Part shown: positions 51,535 to 58,499 of the stretch, one piece after another
Position numbering within the stretch: position 1 is the stretch's first letter
How the letters are laid out: each line of letters opens with the position of its first letter
Assembly (NCBI RefSeq): GCF_900114705.1
Contig: NZ_FOTW01000021.1
Span: 105,788 to 169,787, forward strand
Length of the DNA stretch: 64,000 bases
Source of the DNA: Rugamonas rubra
Lineage (GTDB): Bacteria > Pseudomonadota > Gammaproteobacteria > Burkholderiales > Burkholderiaceae_D
Reading direction: 5' to 3'
Notes under the pieces: generated by a model
The model's database searches: none
What the model was told of the DNA's origin: nothing
Seen by the model: the letters and a program-made list of their open reading frames with translations, nothing else
Program-made: the position numbers and the translations under genes

Positions 51535-51860
51535 ATCGTTTTCGTCCACAGTTGAACAAGATTGACCTTCCACTTGTACAGCTCGCACGCCGACCAGAAC
51601 AGCACGTAGCTGGAAAGGAGGCCCGCAGTGCGCGGCGAAATGACCATGGCGATACCGGCGCCGAACATCGGCGAGAACGAGTAAGCCCCGCCTATCGCAG
51701 CCGCAACGACGGTGCGCACCGTCACGTACATGCCGACAAACAGCGCGGTAGCGATAGCGACGATAGCCACGGTGACAGCAACTTTTTGGGTCAAGTATTT
51801 GGCAAGCCACGCGGCAAAACCAGAGAAGACACTAAGCAGGAAATTTGCAAGAATCGGCAT
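51531..51860 (-). CDS. pVI-like minor coat protein (DUF5455 type)
   Basis: 109 aa with three hydrophobic segments (about 5-20, 27-48, 50-90). The size, position between pIII and Zot, and hydrophobic pattern match the inovirus pVI/DUF5455 group, which caps the virion end with pIII. Confidence 0.75.
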   Translation of the reverse strand: MPILANFLLSVFSGFAAWLAKYLTQKVAVTVAIVAIATALFVGMYVTVRTVVAAAIGGAYSFSPMFGAGIAMVISPRTAGLLSSYVLFWSACELYKWKVNLVQLWTKTI

Positions 51861-51878
51861 ACGGCCCCCTAGAAGAAA

Positions 51879-53039
51879 TTATGCAATTGGCTTAGCTGTC
51901 GCGCGGGAGACCATAGCCATCACCGCATACACAAACAGGAAAGTCCACAGGTACTCAAACATGGGCGCGATCATCGCCACGTAACTGCAAATGTCCACAC
52001 GCCAGCTACCACCACCGCCCGGAAGGCTCACCGAAGGATCAGTACAGGCACCAGCCGGCAGACTCAGACCAAACGAAAGCGATGTGTCCTTGTTGGCATC
52101 ATCGGTAGCCAAATGAAGCCCTTCATCTCGCCCCGATCCGATCCCGTCAACAAGCTTATTCAACGCATCGAGCATCCCGCCAATTCCGGTCGGCGTCCTG
52201 CCCTCGTCAATGCTGCAGGCCGGTTGCCCCGGAGCGCCGCACCTCGCGCCACCATCGCCATTGCCACCGCCTGTGCCTGGAGTAGTACCACCACCAGTGC
52301 CCGGAGTAGTGCCACCACCAGTGCCCGGAGTAGTGCCGCCACCAGTGCCCGGAGTAGTGCCGCCACCAGTGCCCGGAGTAGTGCCGCCCCCGCCAGTGCC
52401 CGGAGTAGTACCGCCACCCGTTCCCGGATCAGTTCCGCCACCAGTACCCGGAGTAGTGCCACCACCACCCGTACCAGTACCGGGCGGTACATATGGAGGA
52501 GGATTAGTATCTGGTTCAGCCCAATCACCAAGCTCGCCGGTTTCCTTGAATGTAAATTGGCATTTAACTAAATTGGCGGGTTGCCCACGACTCGTCGCCC
52601 CGCAAGTAATCAGCGATTCATAAACAACCAAACAGCCCTTGACCGAAAATTTAATCTTGGCGATTAAATTGATATGGTACAAAACCACTTCGTTCGCATC
52701 CTCATACCACATTGGGAATGTATACATACCAACGGAAGTGCCGCTCTTACAACCACTACCACCAACACTAAAACCAACTGACATATCCCGATTGAACTTA
52801 GCAGGATTAGAAAAATACATGCTAACGCCAGTACTACTACCAACGATCAATGGCTCAAACGACCCGCTACAAGTGACATCGGATGCCACCATATGAAAAG
52901 CCTCTGCAAACGCACTACAAGAAGGGGAAGAAATAACGGAAGTGCCCTGCAACCAAGACGCAGTAATGACACGAGAAGCAGAAGCCGGCAATGGCAACAA
53001 AAAGAGAGAAGCGAAGAGGAAGGCGAAGAAGCGAGTCAT
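51879..53039 (-). CDS. pIII-like adsorption protein
   Basis: 386 aa from the ATG at 53039. Signal peptide MTRFFAFLFASLFLLPLPASA, an N-terminal Cys-containing receptor-binding part (about 22-170), a low-complexity linker of PGTGGGTT units (about 180-260), a C-terminal domain and a final membrane anchor (MFEYLWTFLFVYAVMAMV). This N1-linker-C plan is that of phage pIII. It determines host attachment, probably to a pilus. Confidence 0.88.
   Translation of the reverse strand: MTRFFAFLFASLFLLPLPASASRVITASWLQGTSVISSPSCSAFAEAFHMVASDVTCSGSFEPLIVGSSTGVSMYFSNPAKFNRDMSVGFSVGGSGCKSGTSVGMYTFPMWYEDANEVVLYHINLIAKIKFSVKGCLVVYESLITCGATSRGQPANLVKCQFTFKETGELGDWAEPDTNPPPYVPPGTGTGGGGTTPGTGGGTDPGTGGGTTPGTGGGGTTPGTGGGTTPGTGGGTTPGTGGGTTPGTGGGTTPGTGGGNGDGGARCGAPGQPACSIDEGRTPTGIGGMLDALNKLVDGIGSGRDEGLHLATDDANKDTSLSFGLSLPAGACTDPSVSLPGGGGSWRVDICSYVAMIAPMFEYLWTFLFVYAVMAMVSRATAKPIA
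52268..52490 (-). repeat. 24-bp tandem repeats in the pIII linker
   Basis: About eight units with a 24-bp period, one of 27 bp, encoding TTPGTGGG with a few variants (one TDPGTGGG). Near-identical DNA copies suggest recent expansion or slippage, which would change linker length. Confidence 0.85.
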
Positions 53040-53111
53040 GATGGGCCAGACTGCAATATTAACTAAACGATTTATACCGTTTACGGAAAAACTCAATCCG
53101 TACAGCGGAAC

Positions 53112-53142
53112 AAAAAAAATGGGGGCAGACCACGCCGCCCCC
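53112..53142 (-). terminator. Rho-independent terminator after pVIII
   Basis: On the minus strand: GGGGGC, 10-nt loop, GCCCCC, then ATTTTTTTT. It lies 20 bp after the pVIII stop and before pIII, the same place as the strong terminator after gene VIII in Ff phages. It lets the coat gene be expressed above the genes downstream. Confidence 0.9.
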
Positions 53143-53161
53143 AACACCGGCGCAGAGCCGA

Positions 53162-53374
53162 TTAGCCAGCCTTGGAGAAGGCTTTCTTCATCATGCGGAT
53201 GCCCCAGAAGCCACCGGCCACCAGCACCGCCACGCCGAAGGCGGCAGTGATGTAGGTTTGCGCGGTGCCGCTCAGTGCAGTGATGGCATCGACGCCCGGA
53301 TCGCCAGCAGCCATTGCGGAACCCGACAGAGCGGAGGCAGCAGCGGCCAGACCACGTTTGATATTTTTGTTCAT
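53162..53374 (-). CDS. pVIII-like major coat protein precursor
   Basis: 70 aa with a CTGGAG site. Leader MNKNIKRGLAAAASALSGSAMAA, cleavage near AMA-A. The mature part of about 47 aa has an acidic start (GDPGVDAI), a hydrophobic core (FGVAVLVAGGFWGI) and a basic end (RMMKKAFSKAG). This is the classic layout of the filamentous coat subunit, whose basic tail contacts DNA. Confidence 0.92.
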   Translation of the reverse strand: MNKNIKRGLAAAASALSGSAMAAGDPGVDAITALSGTAQTYITAAFGVAVLVAGGFWGIRMMKKAFSKAG

Positions 53375-53442
53375 AAAACACTCCAGAAAAATTTGCCGAA
53401 AAGTAGAAGGGCAAGGCGGCGACATGCCCAGCGAAACAAAAG

Positions 53443-53550
53443 CTATTCCAATGTCTCAATGGCCCTGCGCGTTATGCGCTGGATCGACCCGGCGGCGAAG
53501 CCGAGGCCAAAGGCCGTGAAACAGTAGGCGATGATTTGCGCGGTCGTCAT
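53443..53550 (-). CDS. Small phage membrane protein (pVII/pIX-like)
   Basis: 35 aa: MTTAQIIAYCFTAFGLGFAAG then a basic tail IQRITRRAIETLE. It overlaps the previous stop (ATGA) and lies just before pVIII, where inoviruses carry pVII and pIX. Confidence 0.72.
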   Translation of the reverse strand: MTTAQIIAYCFTAFGLGFAAGSIQRITRRAIETLE

Positions 53551-53657
53551 TTGTGGCTCACGAGGCGATGGATGATGTACTTGGCGAGGTAGACGCAGCC
53601 AACAAACAAGGCCAGTAAAAACAGGATTGGCGACAAGCTGGAGAGAAGGCCCATCAT
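53547..53657 (-). CDS. Small phage membrane protein
   Basis: 36 aa, MMGLLSSLSPILFLLALFVG plus a basic tail. Coupled at both ends by ATGA overlaps. Probably a tip protein of the pVII/pIX kind. Confidence 0.7.
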   Translation of the reverse strand: MMGLLSSLSPILFLLALFVGCVYLAKYIIHRLVSHK

Positions 53658-53911
53658 CGTTGCGCCCCCGCGATCCAGCCCACAGCGAACAGCACAACAA
53701 GCACGGCACCGAAAAACATGTCTGAGGTAACGTTCACATCTGGCCCCGGTGTAGGAGTGGTGTAGGTGATAAGGCGCTGGTAGTCCGCCGGCGACAGCAG
53801 CAGGAACGCGCAAGAGGGGCTTACCACGGTCGTTACCTGCACGCTCGTATCAACACGCACAACGGTGTTCGTTGACGGCGTAGCGGGCTGGGTGAAGGCG
53901 CAGTAAGCCAC
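53654..53911 (-). CDS. Phage membrane protein with exported N-terminal part
   Basis: 85 aa from a GTG start 2 bp after the ssDNA-binding protein gene. A polar Thr-rich N-terminal 60 residues precede one membrane span (MFFGAVLVVLFAVGWIAG). Its tight packing in the structural operon supports it. No family recognised. Confidence 0.65.
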   Translation of the reverse strand: MAYCAFTQPATPSTNTVVRVDTSVQVTTVVSPSCAFLLLSPADYQRLITYTTPTPGPDVNVTSDMFFGAVLVVLFAVGWIAGAQR

Positions 53912-53913
53912 GA

Positions 53914-54228
53914 TTAGGCGGCGGCCTTCATGTCCTTACCGGGCTGGGCCGGACGGTTCGCACCAGCGGGCACGATGGAATAGACCTGGGCACCAATGCG
54001 CTTGTCCTGCGAAATGGACACTTCGAACTCAACATCGTAAGTACCGGGCGGCGTGTCCTTGAAACGCTCAGGCAAAACGAGTTCGCCAATCAAAGGCTCA
54101 ATCACGCCCGTGTCCGGGTTGACCTTCTGAACGATGCACTGAGCCATGCGCATGTCGTAATCGTTACCGGTCTTTTTGGAACGGCCGGCCACTTTGACGA
54201 CGTTCAGAATTTGGATGATGCTTTTCAT
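53914..54228 (-). CDS. Phage ssDNA-binding protein (pV-like)
   Basis: 104 aa from the ATG at 54228 with an AGAGGA site. An OB-fold-like pattern (VVKVAGRSKKTGNDYDMRMAQC, then GTYDVEFEVSISQDKRIGAQVYSIV) fits the inovirus G5P/helix-destabilising group. It coats new viral strands and stops conversion to double strand. It is the first gene after the operator at 54283. Confidence 0.8.
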   Translation of the reverse strand: MKSIIQILNVVKVAGRSKKTGNDYDMRMAQCIVQKVNPDTGVIEPLIGELVLPERFKDTPPGTYDVEFEVSISQDKRIGAQVYSIVPAGANRPAQPGKDMKAAA

Positions 54229-54282
54229 GGTATTTCCTCTCAAGTTTTCGCCCGCTAGAGCGATTAAAAAAACGCCGAATTA

Positions 54283-54298
54283 GCGTTACATGTCACGC
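54283..54298. promoter_or_regulatory. Operator-like palindrome before the structural operon
   Basis: GCGTTACATGTCACGC, one mismatch from the perfect palindrome at 55081. It lies 55 bp upstream of the ssDNA-binding protein start, the proper place to control the late operon. Confidence 0.65.
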
Positions 54299-54323
54299 AA
54301 AATAAAGTTAATATGAGGCAACA

Positions 54324-54437
54324 TTAGCGCCTCACTCCAAAAATCTTGTCCAGCTGCCGAAAGATGAAGTATTGAAGTGCGCAATGAACCGCCAGTGCGG
54401 CACAAACCTTAGCGAACAAAACAAAGTCATATTCCAT
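54324..54437 (-). CDS. Possible 37-aa membrane peptide
   Basis: MEYDFVLFAKVCAALAVHCA followed by LQYFIFRQLDKIFGVRR: one span and a basic tail, typical of phage tip peptides. No clear ribosome site. Its start codon overlaps that of the opposite-strand ORF at 54436 (CATG). Confidence 0.35.
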   Translation of the reverse strand: MEYDFVLFAKVCAALAVHCALQYFIFRQLDKIFGVRR

Positions 54438-54600
54438 GAGCCCAACCGATCCAAAAGCAATTGTTGAAATTTTCACAAACCTAGTCACACACTACGCACT
54501 TCCCGGCCTAGCCCTCTTCGCAGTCCTGGCCTACATCGCCACGAAGATCGGCAACCGTGCAGCGGAAAAGAACAAGGATAAAAAAGACGACCAAAGCTAG
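54436..54600 (+). CDS. Small plus-strand phage membrane protein
   Basis: 54 aa: a short N-terminus, one span (YALPGLALFAVLAYIATKIG), then a strongly charged tail (NRAAEKNKDKKDDQS). It runs against the operon direction and ends overlapping the stop of the convergent gene. No good ribosome site. Confidence 0.45.
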   Translation: MSPTDPKAIVEIFTNLVTHYALPGLALFAVLAYIATKIGNRAAEKNKDKKDDQS

Positions 54601-54800
54601 GCCAAGTTAAAAATTTCGATACTTACCCAGTCGGGCAACCCCTTGCGCTGCTGAGCGGTAGCGCTGAACAAAGGGGTAACGATTGGGGAGACAACTTGCT
54701 TCAAGCCCATACTGGAATCGTCAAACAGCGGCAGGGAGAGCGTAACGACGCCTTCCGGATCGCACTTACTCAAAATTGCCATGAGCTGGCGGACTTTCAT
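54597..54800 (-). CDS. Hypothetical phage protein
   Basis: 67 aa from the ATG at 54800, coupled to the upstream gene by an ATGA overlap. MKVRQLMAILSKCDPEGVVT resembles small phage proteins of unknown role. The longer frame to 54884 is a shadow. Confidence 0.6.
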   Translation of the reverse strand: MKVRQLMAILSKCDPEGVVTLSLPLFDDSSMGLKQVVSPIVTPLFSATAQQRKGLPDWVSIEIFNLA

Positions 54801-54970
54801 ACGACCGACAACCGGGCCAGCACGTTGCGAGAAGCCGACAGGGCCGATTCCCACACTTCGGGCTGAGGGTCGGCAGCCATGCACTTTTCGAAGCGCGCAA
54901 TCTGATCGGTCAACGCAGCCTTCAAGGCAAAGACTTCTTCACTTTCTAGGGCAATCATCAATCTACACAT
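54797..54970 (-). CDS. Hypothetical phage protein
   Basis: 57 aa from the ATG at 54970 with GAGGAG 9 nt upstream. Helical and acidic. First of a two-gene early unit divergent from the HTH gene, with the perfect operator at 55081 between them. Confidence 0.6.
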   Translation of the reverse strand: MCRLMIALESEEVFALKAALTDQIARFEKCMAADPQPEVWESALSASRNVLARLSVV

Positions 54971-55080
54971 GGCAAAACTCCTCAAGAACTAAGCGAACTC
55001 CCCAGCTAACATTTGCCTCCCAAACCGTAGTAATGGGCTAACGGGCGGCACGTATACCGGAGACCGAGAGAGCAAGAATT

Positions 55081-55098
55081 AGCGTGACATGTCACGCT
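55081..55098. promoter_or_regulatory. Perfect 18-bp operator palindrome
   Basis: AGCGTGACATGTCACGCT is its own reverse complement. It sits in the 229-bp divergent region between the early minus-strand genes and the HTH gene. Related sites at 54283 and 48967 suggest one repressor controlling several phage promoters. Confidence 0.75.
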
Positions 55099-55199
55099 TG
55101 TGGTATCGTTTACTTAGACAAAGCTGGCAAAGCGCTAGACAACTTTGTCTTAAACAACATATTAGCCGAAATTGTCTAACTCAGTGATTGGAAATTGCT

Positions 55200-55508
55200 A
55201 TGAACTATGCGGAAATGATAGATAGGGCAATGAAGGGACGTTCAGTCAACTCTCTCGCAAAAGCATGGGGTCTTCAACAGAGAACGTTAGACCGCTACGT
55301 CAAAGGGCAATCCATGCCCGACTATGAGACAGCCCTAAAGATTGCCAAGGAGGCAGGCGTCGAACCCGGCGAAGCATTCGAAGTACTCGTTACGGAGGAA
55401 CGTAGCCACAAGGCCCGCTCATTCAAGCTACAAATGGGTTTTGTACAAATTACCCTACTCGCCCTGATGGCAGGCGGATCGCTTATGGCTACAGTTTATA
55501 TTATGTAA
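55200..55508 (+). CDS. Membrane-tailed HTH phage regulator
   Basis: 102 aa from the ATG at 55200. A helix-turn-helix (SVNSLAKAWGLQQRTLDRYVK, residues about 14-34) in a Cro/CI-like N-terminus, and a C-terminal membrane span (FVQITLLALMAGGSLMATVYIM) that ends at the stop. Similar tailed HTH proteins (DUF3693-like) occur in inoviruses. The last codons and the TAA stop lie in the right att core, so the C-terminus depends on the integration state. Confidence 0.75.
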   Translation: MNYAEMIDRAMKGRSVNSLAKAWGLQQRTLDRYVKGQSMPDYETALKIAKEAGVEPGEAFEVLVTEERSHKARSFKLQMGFVQITLLALMAGGSLMATVYIM

Positions 55509-55511
55509 AAT
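55484..55511. other. Right prophage junction (dif-like att site)
   Basis: Centre TTTATA (55495-55500) identical to dif, XerD arm TTATGTAAAAT (one mismatch to the left site), and a degenerate XerC arm TATGGCTACAG. This is the expected form for a phage attP that uses XerCD with only one good arm. Confidence 0.8.
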
Positions 55512-55587
55512 TAGATACTGGATGGAGGCCCGGGACAACGAACGGTATGTACTGATCCATGAGCTTCGTTCGGCGCGCCCTGCTGTA

Positions 55588-58191
55588 CTAAGTGAGAAGA
55601 AACGGTTGTCCTCGCGGCTTGTACGCGTCTAGGGTCAGTAATTCAAACTGGATTCCCTGATCGCGTAGCTGGTTCGCGGCCGCTTCGATTTCACTCCCAA
55701 GTTTCTTCTCCTGTAGCGGTTCCATTACTGCCAGAATAGCGCGATCGGGCCGCAGTCTTACAGCGAGCGTGACAAAGCTGGCCAGATCGCTTTTTCGAAG
55801 ACTGCGCCAGGCGGACTTGATCTCGCATAAGACCGTCTGGCCATCGACAACAGCCACCAAGTCAGCCTCGGCATCAGCCTTTTCGTACTCGTTTCCATAA
55901 TAGAAGCGTGTTGGCTCGAGGTACAGGAACGAGTTCCGGGCACGCTCTCCAAGCACCGCCAGTAACCATACCAACGACAGAACGCTATGCGATCGCAGAC
56001 TCTCGATGAGGAATTCGTTGGCGCGAAAATGCCACGAAACGGCTATCGGCAATGCTTCCCCTGTTGAGCAAACATCGCAAGCCAACGTTGGTTTGAGTGA
56101 TTGAAAATCCGTCCAGTTTCGATGTTGGCAAGCTCCACACTTCCAGGAATAGCCTTGGAAGAGCATGCGACTGGTACGCATTTCCCCAAGCGTCTCCTCC
56201 AGCGCCCTTCTCTCCCGCTCATTCGATTCCTCGTCGCCAGAAATTTCCTGCGGATGAGCCTCGTAGTACGCTGCCCGGTATGCGTCCCATTGTTTTCGCA
56301 ACTGCTCAAGCCCAACCCACATCCGAGGCGCTTTGATGCTTTGGGCGGCCTTGGCGATGAAGGCCGCCAGCGCTGTTCTGTCATTCTCCTCGCCAAGATT
56401 AAACATCGGATTTGAAATACGTTTTGCCAGTGTGTTTGCGGTACGCAGCACATCGCTATCCTGGACATTCGGTGTGCCTCCTAGATCCGCAAGCATCGCT
56501 TGCAAGAACGGATGGAGCAGTAGATCGCGCGCCCGCGCCAAGCCACCGGTCAACCCAAGTACACCGATCAGGTAGTTGGCTTCGTTCGAGGGATCGATCC
56601 ACTGGGCTTTGGCCTTTGGCCAAGGAGGGTCCCCTTGCAACTCACGGCGAAATGCTGCATCTCTGCAAAACGCGAACTGCACGGCTTCGCGTACGGTTGG
56701 CACTTCGACGGATTTCAAGACTTGGTTCACGCCCGCGAATATAGTCAAATTTCCGTCTCGGTTGTTTCGGTTCAGAACATGCAAATGCTGGCTCATGCCC
56801 CGGATTTCAAATTTTGGTTTGAATGCACCTGCCATGCGCCAGCGCCTCGGCAGTATCCATTCGTTCTGTATACCAGTGCCTCGAGGTAGCTCAAGGTTCT
56901 CGCCACCGTGTTCAAGTCGTAGGTCAACCGCCCAACAACCGAGGGTAAATGCTTGCCCTGGCGGTGCGTCTCTTAAATGCTCAGGGGCAGCGGCTGGCAG
57001 GCGCGCAAGCGGCGGCGTCCAGTGGAACTCCTTGCCTTCCACGCTCCTATGAAAACTAGACAGGCCGTGCGTGGTCTCTCGTGCACGGCGCAAAGCATCT
57101 CGCGCAGGGATCGCGTGTCCACCAGGAACGACTTCGGTTGCACATGCATTCCACAATTTTTCTGCATGCAATTGATTGAGTACCGCTTTTAAGGTGTCTT
57201 CATCATGAGTGGCTGACCTTATGCGCAGCTGCGGTTGCCCGCCCGTCCCGCCATTGACGTGATTTCTCGTATTGATCAGGTGCGCAAGCAGCTTGGGGAA
57301 GTCTAGGTCGTTGAGATCCTCCATGGTTACCCGGAAGCAGCATATGTCCCCGTCAAGCCATGACGGAATCGATAGTCTCGCATTCCAGAATAGGAGACGA
57401 TCTTCAAACGAATCGCCTACAACGAGGTTGAATGACGTGCTCCACCGTTGGTCCTGTACCTCCATGCGGGGCGCGTACATGGCCGATAGCAAGCTCATGC
57501 CGGTCGCCGTGCCGTTTGCGAATTGCTTGAACGCCTGGTACTCATGCGGGATGCGATCCAGCGTTTGTGGCACAGCGTTCCTCCGCTCGTGGAAAGATTC
57601 GTCGGAAACAATGGTGAGCAGGCCGGCTGCGCCTTGCGCATCGTTGGGATAAATCCCGGAAGCCCCGCTCGCGCGGCAGCTGCCCAGATTATCCATTAGC
57701 AGGCGACTGGCTTTCTCCGTATGCCAACTGTCAATAACCTTCACCTTCGGGCCTTGGCCTAACGGACTGTGTCGAGCTAGGCGGAAGACGGTCGACATTG
57801 ATGACAGGAGCGCTTGGTCGTAGTGTGGACGGAAGTCTGCGGCGTCAGGCTGCGCACGTGCTACGGGCGCATGTCGAATGTAATCCCCAGGGGATAGGCG
57901 CTCGTGAATCTCGAGCACCGCTCCCGGCTCTTGTTTAACGTAAGAATAGACAATGTCCGGATCAAATGCGTCGAGCCACGGCCAGTAGTCGTCCATGATG
58001 CGACCTTCTTTGCAGGGGACGATCAGGCTGAATCGACCACCCCAGCGGCCATAGGAGTCGGCAAAAATAGCGTCAAGAATAAGATCCGCATTTTCGGACT
58101 TGTCGACGAAAAAAGCGACGCGCGCTGGTCGCACCTTTTCCCATCCAATTAATTCACGCCCCGAATTTTGCCCGTTTTCCATGACCTGCAT
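55588..58191 (-). CDS. Large protein with zinc ribbon and PD-(D/E)XK-like nuclease domain
   Basis: 867 aa, ATG behind AAAGGT. The N-terminal part (about 15-130) looks like an alpha/beta domain (RPARVAFFVDKSENADLILD; AFDPDIVYSYV); the middle is unrecognised. Near residue 680-715 a four-Cys zinc ribbon (WKCGACQHRN and ACDVCSTG) precedes a C-terminal domain with EADLVAVVDGQTVLCEIKSA, which has the Asp, then ExK, spacing of PD-(D/E)XK nucleases. It is the last gene of a minus-strand operon next to a prophage and insertion sequences. An anti-phage or anti-plasmid effector is likely by context; I do not recognise a named system. Confidence 0.7.
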   Translation of the reverse strand: MQVMENGQNSGRELIGWEKVRPARVAFFVDKSENADLILDAIFADSYGRWGGRFSLIVPCKEGRIMDDYWPWLDAFDPDIVYSYVKQEPGAVLEIHERLSPGDYIRHAPVARAQPDAADFRPHYDQALLSSMSTVFRLARHSPLGQGPKVKVIDSWHTEKASRLLMDNLGSCRASGASGIYPNDAQGAAGLLTIVSDESFHERRNAVPQTLDRIPHEYQAFKQFANGTATGMSLLSAMYAPRMEVQDQRWSTSFNLVVGDSFEDRLLFWNARLSIPSWLDGDICCFRVTMEDLNDLDFPKLLAHLINTRNHVNGGTGGQPQLRIRSATHDEDTLKAVLNQLHAEKLWNACATEVVPGGHAIPARDALRRARETTHGLSSFHRSVEGKEFHWTPPLARLPAAAPEHLRDAPPGQAFTLGCWAVDLRLEHGGENLELPRGTGIQNEWILPRRWRMAGAFKPKFEIRGMSQHLHVLNRNNRDGNLTIFAGVNQVLKSVEVPTVREAVQFAFCRDAAFRRELQGDPPWPKAKAQWIDPSNEANYLIGVLGLTGGLARARDLLLHPFLQAMLADLGGTPNVQDSDVLRTANTLAKRISNPMFNLGEENDRTALAAFIAKAAQSIKAPRMWVGLEQLRKQWDAYRAAYYEAHPQEISGDEESNERERRALEETLGEMRTSRMLFQGYSWKCGACQHRNWTDFQSLKPTLACDVCSTGEALPIAVSWHFRANEFLIESLRSHSVLSLVWLLAVLGERARNSFLYLEPTRFYYGNEYEKADAEADLVAVVDGQTVLCEIKSAWRSLRKSDLASFVTLAVRLRPDRAILAVMEPLQEKKLGSEIEAAANQLRDQGIQFELLTLDAYKPRGQPFLLT

Positions 58192-58221
58192 TGCGTCTAC
58201 CTTTCTAGCGTTCTTGGCTTT

Positions 58222-58473
58222 CTATCTTGATCGCTCACTTGAGATACCTGCATTCTTGTCAAGCAACCTCGAAAGCTTGATGTCAATGATGCGCACCACC
58301 TCAGCGCCACGGAATTGCAAGGCTTCGTCCAAGTACTTTTGCAGGGTGTCTGCGGCAATCTCAGCTGTGGCGGCCAACAGAAATACTCCAGACTTCAAGT
58401 CAGCATGCAACGGCTCGTCCGACAGCATATAGTTGACCAGCTAGGCTACAAATCCCTCAAGGTCCTGTTTCAT
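58222..58473 (-). pseudogene. Small ORF with in-frame amber codon
   Basis: Reading from the ATG at 58473 gives MKQDLEGFVA, then TAG (58441-58443), then LVNYMLSDEPLHADLKSGVF and on to codon 83. An internal ATG at 58428 opens the last 68 codons. Frame and hydrophobic pattern continue across the TAG, so this is a nonsense mutation, read-through, or a gene that truly starts at 58428. It lies 27 bp after the 305-aa gene and 30 bp before the 867-aa gene. Function unknown. Confidence 0.5.
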
Positions 58474-58499
58474 GGCGTTCACGCAAAGCATTTATGCGT

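Larger units (their letters stand above)
46848..55511. mobile_element. Filamentous phage (inovirus) prophage integrated at dif
   Basis: About 8.66 kb bounded by the dif site and a dif-like sequence at 55484-55511 that shares TTTATATTATGT. Almost all genes are on the minus strand in the order ssDNA-binding protein, small membrane proteins, pVIII, terminator, pIII, pVI, Zot/pI, pIV, regulator, intergenic region, Rep. This is the modular order of inoviruses. No integrase lies inside the att sites, consistent with host XerCD use as in CTX-type phages. All core genes look intact, so it may be able to excise or replicate. Confidence 0.9.

Noticed and set aside
52268..52490. Possible CRISPR array
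   Set aside because: The repeats are in frame inside pIII, with no unique spacers.
52210..52623. Pro/Val-rich plus-strand ORF
   Set aside because: It is the complement of the pIII glycine linker repeats.
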